NCBI RefSeq assembly: GCF_010119975.1
Contig: NZ_CP048222.1
Location: forward strand, 7,602,501-7,666,500
DNA from: Rhodocytophaga rosea
GTDB taxonomy: Bacteria > Bacteroidota > Bacteroidia > Cytophagales > 172606-1
Reading direction: 5' to 3'
Length of the DNA stretch: 64,000 bases
How positions within the stretch are numbered: position 1 is the first letter of the stretch; the number at the start of each line of letters is the position of its first letter. A model generated the notes under the pieces. The model had not been told where the DNA came from. It saw nothing but the letters and a program-made list of their open reading frames with translations, and ran no database searches. Below, piece by piece: positions 1 to 10,000 of this stretch. The position numbers were made by a program, and so were the translations under genes.

Positions 1-620
1 GGAATGATTTTGGTCCGGTTGTAAATATTTTCATCAATGCGGCCGATCCGGTGCGCTTCACCATGGATTTGCCTTTTGCTACAACGCCCGGCACGCAATG
101 GGTGTATTGTTCGGCAGCCACTTCGGTTTTTAGTGCTGCCTTGCAAAAGGCTGTAAAGATGGATTTGCGTTCGTTTGGCGATAAATACCTGTTTGCGCCA
201 GCCGGCATGAAATTGTCTGCATGGTATAAGGACCCCGCGGGTCATTGGGTGGGTGCTTCGGAAATGCACATGACTTCCCGCGACCTGCTTCGGTTTGCTT
301 TATTGTATCTCCACCATGGCAAGGTTGGCACCAAGCAATTGTTACCTGTGAGTTGGGTAAAAGAATCTTTGTCCCAGCAGGCTGTGCTGGATTTCTGGGA
401 TATTCTGCCAGGAGCTAACGGGTATGGGTATTACTGGTGGCGTCGCATCACCAATGGTCACCAGGCATATATCGCCAGCGGTGCAATGGGACAGATCATT
501 ACTATTATTCCGGATCTGGATATGGTGGTGGTCGCTAACTGCCTGTTGAATGGAGATAACCGCGGACGAGAAGAAATCCTGCGCATTCATCAATTTGTCA
601 ATCAAATCACAGCAAAGTAA
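1..620 (+). CDS. Serine hydrolase (beta-lactamase/PBP-like), 5'-truncated by window edge
   Basis: The frame is open from base 3, so the N-terminus, with the SxxK catalytic motif, lies outside the window; the GTG at 51 is internal. What remains is the C-terminal half of a beta-lactamase-related serine hydrolase. WVYCSAATSV sits where the family's Y-x-N motif occurs, followed by the typical LFAPAGM segment, a GYGYYWWR stretch and IASGAMGQ near the KTG/HSG position. Such enzymes hydrolyse esters, amides or peptides in the periplasm. The stop codon overlaps the next gene's ATG by one base (TAATG), so the two are probably translationally coupled. The family is fairly sure; the substrate is unknown. 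Confidence 0.75.
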   Translation, partial: NDFGPVVNIFINAADPVRFTMDLPFATTPGTQWVYCSAATSVFSAALQKAVKMDLRSFGDKYLFAPAGMKLSAWYKDPAGHWVGASEMHMTSRDLLRFALLYLHHGKVGTKQLLPVSWVKESLSQQAVLDFWDILPGANGYGYYWWRRITNGHQAYIASGAMGQIITIIPDLDMVVVANCLLNGDNRGREEILRIHQFVNQITAK

Positions 621-2203
621 TGGCTCATCAGATTACCTCACTTATTCTTCTATTGCTGCTCACCTGCCTGAGGGGCCTATCGCAATCAACGCCGCTAAAA
701 CTGCCTGCAAGAATCAGGATTGAACAGGGATGGATATCTGGTGCCATCAATGCGAGCGGCGATGTACATATATATAAAGGTATCCCTTATGCTGCCCCAC
801 CGATCGGGAACCTCCGGTGGAAAGCCCCGCAACCTGCCCCTTCCTGGAAAGGCGTTCGTCCCTGTGTGGCTTTCGGTCCCAATGCGATGCAGCCGGTGCC
901 GGTGCCTTCGGGTGCATACGGTAAAGAAATATTAATTCCCCCAGATGGCCCTATCAGTGAAGATTGTCTGTACCTGAATGTATGGGCGCCGGCAAAAAAG
1001 GCCAATAAGAAACGACCTGTCCTCGTGATTGTACACGGGGGTGGTTTTACTGGCGGGTCAGGATCGATTTCCTTGTTGGATGGCGAGCAGATGGCACGCA
1101 AGGGGTTGGTGGTGGTGTCAATCAATTATCGCTTAGGCGTATTTGGATTTTTAGCGCATCCTGCCTTGACAGCCGAATCCCCCCATCACAGTTCCGGAAA
1201 CTATGGCATATTGGACCAGATTGCTGCTTTTGAGTGGATAAAGAAAAATATTTCTGCTTTTGGAGGAGATCCTGATAATATCACCGCAGATGGCGGATCG
1301 GCCGGTTCATGCAGTGTGCTCACGATTGTAGCCTCTCCGCTAGGCAAAGGCTTGTTGCGACGTGTGATCTCTGAAAGTGGTCCGCTGTTCCAGCCGAAAG
1401 AGTGTAGGGAATTGCGCGCAGCAGAACATGAAGGCTTGCAAACCATGCAGGCAAAACAAGCCCGTACACTTTCACAAATGCGTGCCTTGTCGGCAGATTC
1501 ATTACTCAAAGGAGATCATTTGCGTCTGCCGGTAGTGGATAATTATTTGCTGACCGATCATATCCGGGATTTGTTTGCAGCGGGAAAACAAAACGATGTC
1601 GACCTGCTGATTGGATACAATGAAGGGGACCAGGATATGCGGGGACCGGCGCAATCCGCACAAGCATTTATAAGAATGGCAAAAGGGAAATACGGTTTGG
1701 ATGCAGATGAATTTTTACGAATTTACCCTGCCTCGACTGATCAGCAGGCAGCAGCCTCACAGGTTGCCATCTCGCGTGACCGCGTGTTTGGCTGGGGTAA
1801 TTTTCTATGGGCAAAAGCACAATCCCGGCAGGGACAACAAAAAGTATGGATGTATTATTTCAGTCGTAGCGTACCTGCTGTACCCGGTAAACCGGAGTAC
1901 GGTGCTTTTCATGGTAGTCAGGGTGCCTATGTGCTCGATAATCTGCACCGATGGAACCTGCTCTTTACGCAATGGGATAAAACCCTCAGCGAGAGGATGA
2001 GCACCTATTGGGTGAATTTTGCTACAAGCGGCAATCCCAATATTGCCTATAGTGAGGCATCAACTCAAAAAAAGGTCAATGAACAAATGCCTTTTTGGCC
2101 TCCTTTTTCAGTGGCCCAAACCAAGGTGATGGAGTTCGGCAGTGAAGTGAAACCGATTAACCTGCCTTCTATGCGGGCGTTCAGGTTTTTTGAAGTGGAA
2201 TAA
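620..2203 (+). CDS. Secreted type-B carboxylesterase
   Basis: A 527-aa alpha/beta-hydrolase of the carboxylesterase/para-nitrobenzyl esterase family. Residues 1-21 form a signal peptide (a run of leucines ending LSQ). The oxyanion-hole segment VIVHGGGF is near 137, YRLGVFGF near 170, the nucleophile elbow GGSAGS has Ser227, the acid is probably Glu335 (GYNEGD), and the histidine is His431 (AFHGSQGAYV). The elbow has Gly where the family usually has Glu (GESAG), an odd substitution. It probably hydrolyses short esters in the periplasm or at the cell surface. The start overlaps the upstream serine hydrolase stop by one base, indicating an operon of two hydrolases. Confidence 0.87.
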   Translation: MAHQITSLILLLLLTCLRGLSQSTPLKLPARIRIEQGWISGAINASGDVHIYKGIPYAAPPIGNLRWKAPQPAPSWKGVRPCVAFGPNAMQPVPVPSGAYGKEILIPPDGPISEDCLYLNVWAPAKKANKKRPVLVIVHGGGFTGGSGSISLLDGEQMARKGLVVVSINYRLGVFGFLAHPALTAESPHHSSGNYGILDQIAAFEWIKKNISAFGGDPDNITADGGSAGSCSVLTIVASPLGKGLLRRVISESGPLFQPKECRELRAAEHEGLQTMQAKQARTLSQMRALSADSLLKGDHLRLPVVDNYLLTDHIRDLFAAGKQNDVDLLIGYNEGDQDMRGPAQSAQAFIRMAKGKYGLDADEFLRIYPASTDQQAAASQVAISRDRVFGWGNFLWAKAQSRQGQQKVWMYYFSRSVPAVPGKPEYGAFHGSQGAYVLDNLHRWNLLFTQWDKTLSERMSTYWVNFATSGNPNIAYSEASTQKKVNEQMPFWPPFSVAQTKVMEFGSEVKPINLPSMRAFRFFEVE

Positions 2204-2589
2204 ATGATGCAGACTACAGATGGTTGGTCGGATGGTAAGGATTGCAGAAAAGAAAGCTAGGAATAGTGCAAGAGGCAGTACATTTACTGCTTTGCATTAA
2301 TCTGATTTTGATAAAGCATCTTTACAAGCAGAAAGAAATACCCCCCTTTGTTGAAACTTAGCTTATACCCTTAAAGATGACCTAAATAATAAGATGTGTA
2401 CTTGCCTCCTGATAACGCTAAGTGCTCTGACTGCCTGTTTATGGATAAATTGGAAAACTCTGCAAAGCTCTGCAAGAGTTAGCCACTTACCCACAAATGT
2501 TACAACAATGGTTTTTATTGTATCAATCTCCTAGAATTATTATATTGAGCTATTCTAAAGATTAAGTGCTCTTTAACTAACATAAGCTG
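2204..2589. other. Intergenic spacer with palindrome remnant and a duplicated leader
   Basis: No gene is seen. Bases 2338-2373 look like a half-copy of the window's composite palindrome family (CCCCCCTTTGTTGAAACTTA). Bases 2453-2571 match a segment at 45771-45889 and end 26 bases before the GNAT start codon. Confidence 0.5.
2453..2571 (+). repeat. Leader-like repeat, copy 1 (upstream of GNAT)
   Basis: About 110 bases align with 45771-45889, sharing CAAGAGTTA, CACTTACCCACA, TTATTGTATCAATCTC, ATTGAGCTA and CTAAAGATT. Both copies end about 25 bases before the start codon of unrelated genes (GNAT here, amidohydrolase there). It may carry a promoter or be the edge of a mobile repeat. The similarity is read directly; the function is inferred. 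Confidence 0.65.
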
Positions 2590-3039
2590 ATGAAGCTACT
2601 ACCAATAGAACTAGAGGAAGCTCAAAACCAACACTTCACTACTACTGCTGAATGCGTAAGGGTGCTGACAATATTTAGTGAGCATTACAAGAAAGTAGGG
2701 TTTACTAAACCTTGGATTGCCTATTTTGTGTCAGATGATACAAATGCAATCATAGGTGGAGGAGGCTATAAGGGCAAGCCCAATGACAACCAAGTGGAGA
2801 TTTCCTACGGGACCTTTAAGAATTATCAAGGAAGAGGGGTAGGAACAGAAATTTGCAGACGATTAGTCGAATTAGCCCTGCAAACTGATCCATTAGTGAA
2901 GATCACCGCTCGAACATTGCCGGATAACTATGCTTCTATTACTATACTAAAAAGAAATGGGTTTACTTGTTTAGGAACTGTTCTTGACCCAGAGGATGGA
3001 GATGTGCTAGAATGGGAATACAACAAGTACAGCGCCTAA
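2590..3039 (+). CDS. GNAT family N-acetyltransferase
   Basis: A 149-aa single-domain GNAT acetyltransferase. IIGGGGYKGKPN is the central beta strands, NYQGRGVGTEICRRLVELA is the acetyl-CoA-binding motif A (Q/RxxGxG/A), and NYASITILKRNGFTCLG is the C-terminal motif B. The length is normal for a cytosolic RimJ/RimL-like member. The substrate cannot be told from sequence. The gene stands alone, preceded by a leader repeated at 45771 and followed by a probable terminator. Confidence 0.87.
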   Translation: MKLLPIELEEAQNQHFTTTAECVRVLTIFSEHYKKVGFTKPWIAYFVSDDTNAIIGGGGYKGKPNDNQVEISYGTFKNYQGRGVGTEICRRLVELALQTDPLVKITARTLPDNYASITILKRNGFTCLGTVLDPEDGDVLEWEYNKYSA

Positions 3040-3146
3040 TTAAGGTATTGTCTTAAGATTCAAGTAAAAAGGTAGAAATATTTTAATATTTATGTACTAT
3101 CGGAAAGTGAGCTTCAGGCGACTTGTTGCAGGGAAGTTCATCTTGT

Positions 3147-3178
3147 GTAGCCCTGCTAGCCGGGGCTACTTCTTTTTC
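3147..3178 (+). terminator. Rho-independent terminator after GNAT
   Basis: GTAGCCC (3147-3153) pairs with GGGCTAC (3163-3169), followed by TTCTTTTT. It lies about 105 bases after the GNAT stop. Confidence 0.6.
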
Positions 3179-3244
3179 CTCGATCTTGCCCGGCTATAGG
3201 TTGACAGAAAATGTTACTTCAATTTTGCTACACATAATCATCGA

Positions 3245-3338
3245 GACAAGAGGAAAAACTTCTGAATAAATGACTATTAAAAAATATGATTCTCTTGCCC
3301 ATATATAGTTTCATTAAAGGGGAGATTAAATTAACTTG
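3245..3338. repeat. Composite palindrome repeat
   Basis: GACAAGAGGAAAA and TTCTCTTGCCC form hairpin arms. They are followed by ATATATAGTTTCATTAAAGG and the core GGAGATTAAATTAACTT. It matches the archetype at 5891-6020. Confidence 0.7.
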
Positions 3339-3515
3339 AATGGAGGCTTTTATAAGCCGTTAATTTTGCTTTAGTTTTTACAAAAGCTCTTAACATTTCG
3401 TCCACTATCTTGGGGAAATACCATTTGCACTTTTACCACAATAACCCTCCACACTCACGCTACTTTAAATTTCTGCGCTCTCCTTGTTACAAGGCAGTTC
3501 CCTATCCTCAGATAA

Positions 3516-3557
3516 AATAAAAGAAGCTGCATCCGTTTGAAAGCAGCTTCTTTTATT
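3516..3557. terminator. Bidirectional terminator
   Basis: A perfect 15-bp stem (AATAAAAGAAGCTGC / GCAGCTTCTTTTATT) with a 12-base loop and A/T tracts on both sides. It lies just after the stop of the minus-strand TIGR03118 gene and can also serve plus-strand transcripts. Confidence 0.8.
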
Positions 3558-3567
3558 GAAACCAGAT

Positions 3568-4674
3568 TTATTTTATCAGGTATCCAAACAAACCATCTTG
3601 TTCATCTGAGGGCCCGGCAGTAAAATACAAACGGTTTTGATCTATGATTGACTTTGCAGGCGGTAGGGTAATCTCCCAAAGTCCATCAATGGCAACAACC
3701 TTATTATTTACTTTCAACTGGCTGATGAATTTTCCATCTGGTGTATAGGCATTGATCTTACCATCACCAAAATTGCCAATCAGAATAGCTGGCTGACCCT
3801 TACCTGCTGCGAAAAATGAAGCAGGTACAGGTGCTACACCCCAGGGGGCATTTAATTTCCCTTCGGATGCAAATCTCTTCACAAGCATTCCTTTCCTGGT
3901 AAATACATTGACAATACCGTTGCCTACTTCCTTCAACGGACGTCCATTGGGCCCAACCTTAGAATAGGTAACCAATAAATAATCTTCCACGGCATGAATA
4001 TTGAATGGAAGATACCCTGCAGGAAGATTTGGATCCTTAAAGGGTCTATCGGTAACCGGCCTGAAGGCCCAATCGAATACATCTACCGTTCCTTTGATAA
4101 CATTAGCCGCAAAAAGATAACTGCCATCAGGTCCATGGCTGAGTGCAAGACCTGTGTAAGCTGCCTGCCCTACATTATTTTTTACAACTTCTATATTGGT
4201 TTTCATGGCAGGATTCCATGCCGAAAGAATCCCATCAAGTCCAACAAAAATAAAACTGGCCCCCACACCATTGGAAAGAAGAAAGCTGGCTGTTACGTGA
4301 TTGGCAACTTGACCAGTTACCAATCCGCCGGCAGGTCCACTAGGAGAAGGAATATTCAGCGCTGGATGTGCCGCATTGCCGTCTGCATCATAGATGGTAG
4401 TTACGCCTGCGCCCGGAGCAGATATCCACGGAGCGCCTGTAATGCTGAATGCAAGACCCCATGCATTTAATAATACAGGATCCACACGCTTGGCCTTATA
4501 AATACTTTTATTAGCCACAAGATTGATCTGTTTCAGGTTGCCCAGATCCCCTTTAGAACCACCAGGTCTGGGAAAGTAGTCATCGATCTTATCACAGGAA
4601 GCTAAAAGAACCATTGCCCATACCGCCATTACACTCCAGGTAATTTTTTTGCGGCTTAAAAATTTGTTCAACAT
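3568..4674 (-). CDS. TIGR03118 family lipoprotein
   Basis: It matches the TIGR03118 family of uncharacterised secreted proteins: a conserved start (INLVANKSIYKAKRVDP, then LLNAWGLAFS), a beta-propeller-like body (VTTIYDADG, LSHGPDGSYLFAANV, NAPWGVAPVP, LIGNFGDGKINAY) and an end GLFGYL. I chose the start at 4674 because MLNKFLSRKK begins a lipoprotein signal peptide ending in a lipobox (LLASC). The 46 residues upstream in the open frame (to 4812) look non-coding. It is probably anchored to a membrane by the lipidated Cys. Function is unknown. The palindrome and terminator lie downstream. Confidence 0.83.
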   Translation of the reverse strand: MLNKFLSRKKITWSVMAVWAMVLLASCDKIDDYFPRPGGSKGDLGNLKQINLVANKSIYKAKRVDPVLLNAWGLAFSITGAPWISAPGAGVTTIYDADGNAAHPALNIPSPSGPAGGLVTGQVANHVTASFLLSNGVGASFIFVGLDGILSAWNPAMKTNIEVVKNNVGQAAYTGLALSHGPDGSYLFAANVIKGTVDVFDWAFRPVTDRPFKDPNLPAGYLPFNIHAVEDYLLVTYSKVGPNGRPLKEVGNGIVNVFTRKGMLVKRFASEGKLNAPWGVAPVPASFFAAGKGQPAILIGNFGDGKINAYTPDGKFISQLKVNNKVVAIDGLWEITLPPAKSIIDQNRLYFTAGPSDEQDGLFGYLIK

Positions 4675-5418
4675 AACATTCATTAATGAGGTTTTTGTGA
4701 ACGCAAACATATCCATAGGTATCATTGTCGGCAATGGTACAATTGTACTAATTAAAGGTTTGACTTCTCGCTCTGAACAGGTTAGTAGATCACAATTTGT
4801 GAGTGGGGTCAAGAATGATGGCGGATTATGCCAATTAAATTATTATTCTATAGATAAAGCAATACATGCACTTGCTACATTTGACTGGAGGGAAATATAG
4901 GCTGGAATTATTCTTTGAAAAAGAGACAGAGAACAGATTTAATAGCCATGCTTATGAGTTAAAAGAAAGAGGGAATTTTTATTACTGCCTTTTTTCTAAC
5001 TTAGAATTTTGATAGTTCTTCAGTTATAGATTTTTTTCTTGGCATCTATCTGTAAACTGAGAGCGTGACAATTCAAATACCTTCTAAAGCCTATTCTTTA
5101 CCCTCCACATATGGTAGAATAACAATTTCTTTACCTTCAAATCAATAGTGATCATTTATATTCTGGGCTAGGATATAACTTTTAACCTCTTTGGGTGAAG
5201 TACAAATTAAGTATAGAAGAAGTTCTTAATACATCCATAGGATTAGGTTTACAAACTACTCTATGATCAATATTAAATTTGGCGTATATAAAATCTGGAT
5301 AAAAGAAGTCTTTTAAAAACCAAATATTGTCGCAAATACCCCTTTTTAATGTCGTTTTTATACACCTTCTAACCAGCATGGAAACGGTAAATTTGTTTTG
5401 TAATCAAAAAATTCAACC
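4675..5418. other. AT-rich intergenic region
   Basis: No recognisable gene. A 65-codon minus-strand frame (5182-5379) contains a plausible-looking stretch (IDHRVVCKPNPMDVLR) but has no match I recognise and may be a gene remnant. A TAAATTTG at 5388-5395 fits the Bacteroidota -7 box TAnnTTTG upstream of the DUF1579 gene, but no clear -33 TTG is seen. Confidence 0.4.
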
Positions 5419-5847
5419 ATGAATAACAGTCAGACAACACCTAATCCTGACCTGCAACCGCTCAACCGGCTGGTAGGTAGGTGGCAATTGAGTGGTGAGA
5501 CAGAAGGCATGGTCACCTATGAATGGATGGAAGGTGGCTTCTTTTTACTTCAACACTTTGATTTCACTCTACATGGCCACCGGGTCAAGGGTATGGAAGT
5601 GATTGGGCACTTACAACCCTTCAGCTCGAATCCCAGCCCGGAGATTTGGTCACGAGCTTATGACTGCGAAGGTAATACGTTGGACTACGTGTATGAACTG
5701 GATGACGATACGCTTATGATCTGGGGTGGCCAGAAAGGTTCGCTCAGTTACTTTCGGGGCCAGTTCAACGCAGATGGCACTGTTAACACTGGCGAATGGG
5801 TGTGGCCGGGTGGTGGGTATAAATCAGAGATGAGGAAAATAAAATGA
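5419..5847 (+). CDS. DUF1579-like (lipocalin-fold) protein
   Basis: A 142-aa cytosolic protein. LNRLVGRWQLSGE near residues 15-28 is the family's opening motif. It is followed by MVTYEWMEGGFFLLQHFDF, a central GMEVIGHLQPF and an end GEWVWPGGGYKSEMRK. This matches DUF1579/SnoaL-neighbour proteins that adopt a small beta-barrel and have no established activity. It is monocistronic, with a composite palindrome immediately downstream. Confidence 0.78.
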   Translation: MNNSQTTPNPDLQPLNRLVGRWQLSGETEGMVTYEWMEGGFFLLQHFDFTLHGHRVKGMEVIGHLQPFSSNPSPEIWSRAYDCEGNTLDYVYELDDDTLMIWGGQKGSLSYFRGQFNADGTVNTGEWVWPGGGYKSEMRKIK

Positions 5848-5890
5848 AGCATTCAAAATCAAAGCAATTGACATTTTCAGGATCATAAAA

Positions 5891-6020
5891 GAGGTAGTTA
5901 AAATAATTACCCCTTTCGCTTTACTAAACCAAAAATGGGCGAAAGGGAAAAGATATTGAATTTCATTTTTTCCCTCTCGCCTACATTTGAAGTTTCATTA
6001 TTGGGAGAAATAATTTAACT
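5891..6020. repeat. Composite palindrome repeat (archetype, near-complete)
   Basis: This is the fullest copy. The outer core GAGGTAGTTAAAATAATTAC is followed by CCCCTTTCGCTTTACTAAAC. Hairpin arms are GGGCGAAAGGGAAAA (5937-5951) and TTTTCCCTCTCGCC (5968-5981). Then come GAAGTTTCATTATTGGGAG and a second core AAATAATTTAACT. The right half is an imperfect reverse complement of the left, so the unit is one large nested palindrome of about 130 bp. Confidence 0.85.
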
Positions 6021-6152
6021 TAGAAATACAGTTTAGTAGGGCAAAAGATTATATTCTTTATTTTAAAGTATGTATTGGACTACAGTTATCCCAAAACGTG
6101 CTCGACTTTTGTAAACCTGATTCGTATCTTTGATTAGAAAAGCGCAAGCACT

Positions 6153-6734
6153 ATGGGAGATGCACAGAAAAATAATCATTATTATTCCGTTGAGGAATAC
6201 GAAGCAATAGTCAAAAATTCCAAAGAAGGGGAGCGATACGAATATTGTGATGGCGAGATTATTCCATTTAAAGATGAATATACCACAGATGATCATAATC
6301 AAATCATCCAAAATACAGCTGATAGTCTAAAAGGTCATTTTTATCCCAAAGGCTGCAGAGTCTATACGGAAAATGTACGGTTAATTGTGGAGGAGCAAAC
6401 TCAATTTCGGCTTCCGGATGTGATGGTGACCTGTTCGGATCGAGATAAAGAATCTAAGGATGCCAAACGTGATCCAATCATAGTAGTAGAAGTGCTTTCT
6501 CCATCTACCTCTTTTACTGACCTAGTTGAAAAAGTAGAAGCTTATAAATGCATTGTCTCTCTTCAAGCTTATCTGATCATTAACCCTGTAAAGGTTTGGG
6601 TAAGAATATATCAACGCGATGCACAAGGCCATTGGCAACAAGAAGCAGATTTAGAATCTATTAATCAAACCATAGCCATTCCATCATTGCAATTAAATAT
6701 TCCTTTAGCTAGAATCTATCATTTTGTTTTTTAA
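6153..6734 (+). CDS. Uma2 family (DUF820) PD-(D/E)XK nuclease-like protein
   Basis: A 193-aa protein with the Uma2 layout: N-terminal YSVEEYEAI, a GERYEYCDGEII strand, HNQIIQNTADSL, then RLPDVMVTC with the metal-binding Asp, DPIIVVEVLSPST with the catalytic Glu, and LVEKVEAYKCI in place of the usual D-x-x-x-K-x-x-x-Y segment. Family members are predicted endonucleases that are highly duplicated in cyanobacteria and Bacteroidota; their biological role is unsettled. TATCTTTG at 6125-6132 fits a -7 promoter box. It is flanked on both sides by composite palindromes. Confidence 0.87.
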   Translation: MGDAQKNNHYYSVEEYEAIVKNSKEGERYEYCDGEIIPFKDEYTTDDHNQIIQNTADSLKGHFYPKGCRVYTENVRLIVEEQTQFRLPDVMVTCSDRDKESKDAKRDPIIVVEVLSPSTSFTDLVEKVEAYKCIVSLQAYLIINPVKVWVRIYQRDAQGHWQQEADLESINQTIAIPSLQLNIPLARIYHFVF

Positions 6735-6737
6735 AAC

Positions 6738-6850
6738 AGGAGTTAATTTTTCTCCCCCTTTCGAGTAACTCAATATATGGGCAAGAGGGGAAAAAATGCA
6801 ACTTATCACTTCTAAACCAGCAATTCTTCTCCACTTTTGCTCCATAACTC
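6738..6850. repeat. Composite palindrome repeat
   Basis: Core GGAGTTAATTTTTCTCCCCC, then TTTCGAGTAACTCAATATAT, arm GGGCAAGAGGGGAAAA, a spacer with ACTTATCACTTCTAAA, and a degraded right arm CTCCACTTTTGCTCC. Confidence 0.75.
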
Positions 6851-7064
6851 TTCTTCCCTGTCTAATAGTGATTTTTGTCAACCTTATTGCCGGAGAAAAC
6901 CCAGTTCAATTAATAAATCAAGGTTTGCATATTTTGGTTAGTTAATCTCGTTTAAAGTATACTCTTTTTCAATCAATACTTTGATATGATTGATAATATA
7001 GTATAATCTGTATAATTTTTACTAAATTTACTAAATGAGTTTGAGATTCTCATTTAAATAATTT

Positions 7065-10000
7065 ATGCATAGATTCATTTTACTCCTACCATTGCTTCTT
7101 GTTTTTCCATTTATTGTTTTTGCTCAACAGATAGACACCGCAATGGTTAAAACTAATGGTACGGTCAATACAATAACAAGATCCGGGAACACTTTGTATG
7201 TAGGAGGAAACTTTTCCTATATAGGTAAGCATACAGGTTTAAATGGGCCAGCAGTCATAAACATTAATGATGGAGATTTGATCACGAGTTTACCCAACCT
7301 TGATAGAACAATATCTACAATGGTAGACGATGGCAAAGGAGGTTGGTTTATGGCAGGAGAGTTTACTACAATTACAGGCACTTATGGTAATAGTATCATC
7401 CATTTATTACCAGATTTTACGATTGACCCTTCATTTAAAACAACCGTTTCTGCTCAAGTAAACTGTTTAGTTCGCAAGGGGGATACTCTTTTTATCGGTG
7501 GCTGGTTTGAAACTGTGAATGATAGGCCAAGACTCACTCTTGCAGCTGTTGATACTAAAGAGGGCAAAGTATTACCTTGGAATCCAAATATAAATTTTAT
7601 TAGTTCTGTAACTGTGTTTTCCCTTTTTGTTGATAATAATACTTTATACGTTGGGGGTAGATTGTCCCATTTAGGAAATAATGCTACTGAACATTTAGGT
7701 GCTTATGATTTAAGCACAGGCAAACCCACCAACTTAAGTGTTAAAATAGACGTTGATGGTTATGATCCAAGTGGTTATGTAAATAAAGTAATTGTTCATA
7801 AAGGGATTTTGTATTTTACAGGTGCTTTTAATCGTGTTAATGGTAGTTTTAGAAACAGATTTGCTGCCATTGATCTAAAAACGCTTGAATTACTAAGTTG
7901 GAATCCCAATCCTATAACTCCCGAGGGTTATTCAGGATATAATTTTGATATCGATGCTTATGAAAATGAAATATTTATAGCTGGTGGATATTTTTCTAAT
8001 ATCGGTGGACAAAATCGTAACGGGTTTGCCTCTGTTGATATGATTACAGGACGTGCTACTTCTTGGAATCCAAATTTAACAGTCGATAAATTAAGGCCAA
8101 GTGTAGTCCCATTTAAAATCTATAAAGACAAATTATACCTTTTTGGAGATTTCAATTCAGTCTCCGGTATTCCAAGACATAATTTCGCACAAGTAGATCT
8201 TATCAATCGAACTGTCACTAATATAGCATTAAATCCGAGCGCTTCTTGGATAAGAGAATTTTCCTTTTCAGGAAATAAAATGTTTTTACTTGGTGATGTT
8301 AATGCTATTAATGGAAAATTTAGAAACAATTTAGCCTCTATTGATGTAGCCACTGGACAAGTAACAAACTGGAACCCTAATCCTAATGATGTTGTACAAA
8401 CTGTAGTTACAAGTGGAAATCTTGTTTATGTAGGGGGAAAGTTCACTACAATAGGATCTGCAAATCGAAATAAAATAGCAGCTTTTGATGCTTATTCAGG
8501 GATTGTTACCTCATGGAAGCCCAATATTTATTCTGATTCAGATGGAATGATAGATGCGATAGCTATATCAAAGAATACGGTTTTTGTTGGAGGAAATTTT
8601 TATACGATGGGTGAGCAATACAGAAGTAGATTAGCCGCTTTTGATATTACTTCCGGAAATACTACAGCCTGGAACCCAAAAGTCTATCAATTGGGCTCAA
8701 TCAATTGTTTGAAAATTAGAAATGGATTACTGTATGTGGGTGGCAATTTTTCTATTCGTGAAGGTAAAAATAGATCTTACTTAGCAGCCTTAGATATTAA
8801 TACAGGAGTACCTACAGATTGGAATCCTAACCCAAATAGAGAAGTGTTGGCTTTTGACTTTACAGACAATCAAATCATAATTGGAGGTAACTTTTCATCT
8901 ATTGGCAGTCAACAACGAAATAAACTAGCATCGGTAGATTTAGTTAGTGGATTACCAACAACTTGGAACCCTAATGTCAACAATACAATCAGTACTCTAG
9001 CCATCTTAGGTGAAAACGTTTATATAGGTGGTAGTTTTTCTACCGTTTCTGGAGTATCTCGCAATAGATTAGCTGCTGTTAATATTTATACAGGCATTTC
9101 TACAACCTGGGCGCCTAATCCTGATAGAAAAATTAATACCATAGTAGCTTTTAATGAAAAAACACTTTACGTTGGAGGAGAATTTGTAACTATTGATGCA
9201 AATAATATAAGTAATCTTGCTGCTTTTGGTGCAAGAACATTAGTTTTCAACAACTACATCAAAGGAAATATTTATAGAGAAATAAATCAAAATTGTGTAA
9301 AAGAAGCAGGAGAAAACAATTTAGAAAACATTATTGTCAGTGCTGAGCCAGGCTCATACTATGGGATTACGGATAAAGAAGGTAATTATAAAATTGCTGT
9401 AGATACTGGAAGCTATGTCATTAAGCAAATTTTACCAGCAGATAAAGGCCAACTGGCCAAGCAAATATGTCCTCTTAATGATACTACCTATAGGGTTAAT
9501 TTTGAAACCTATAATAATGAAGTTAATAACCTAGATTTCGCTAATCAAATTACTCTTTGTCCTCAACTAACAATAAAAGTAGCCTCAGGTAGAAGAAGAA
9601 GATGTTTTAGGGGATACACTACGATTGATTATTGTAATGAAGGTTTAGCCTCAGCAAAGGATGTAAAAGTTTATCTGAAACTTCCTGAGTATGTATTGCC
9701 GATTCACATTAATAAAACTTATACAATAGATGCAGATTCAACTTACATCTTTAACATAGGTACGCTCTCTCCTAATCAATGCGGTAGTATCACAATTATT
9801 GATTCTGTAATGTGTGGCAATGAAAACATACGAGGTCTAACTCAATGCACGAAAGCTTGGATTACACCTACAAATGGTTGTATTACGCATGACCCTAAAT
9901 GGGACCAGTCAGATATTACTCTCAAAGCAAAATGTAAAGCTAGCGGAATTGTAAGTCTTGGCATGTTTAATTCGGGAAAGGGAAATATGGCAGATAGTAC

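Noticed and set aside
3994-4470. 158-aa plus-strand frame
   Set aside because: Lies opposite the well-supported TIGR03118 lipoprotein gene and reads like its shadow (many Lys/Arg/Cys, no family).
5182-5379. 65-aa minus-strand frame
   Set aside because: Has an odd protein-like stretch but no match I recognise and no neighbour support; mentioned in the spacer entry only.
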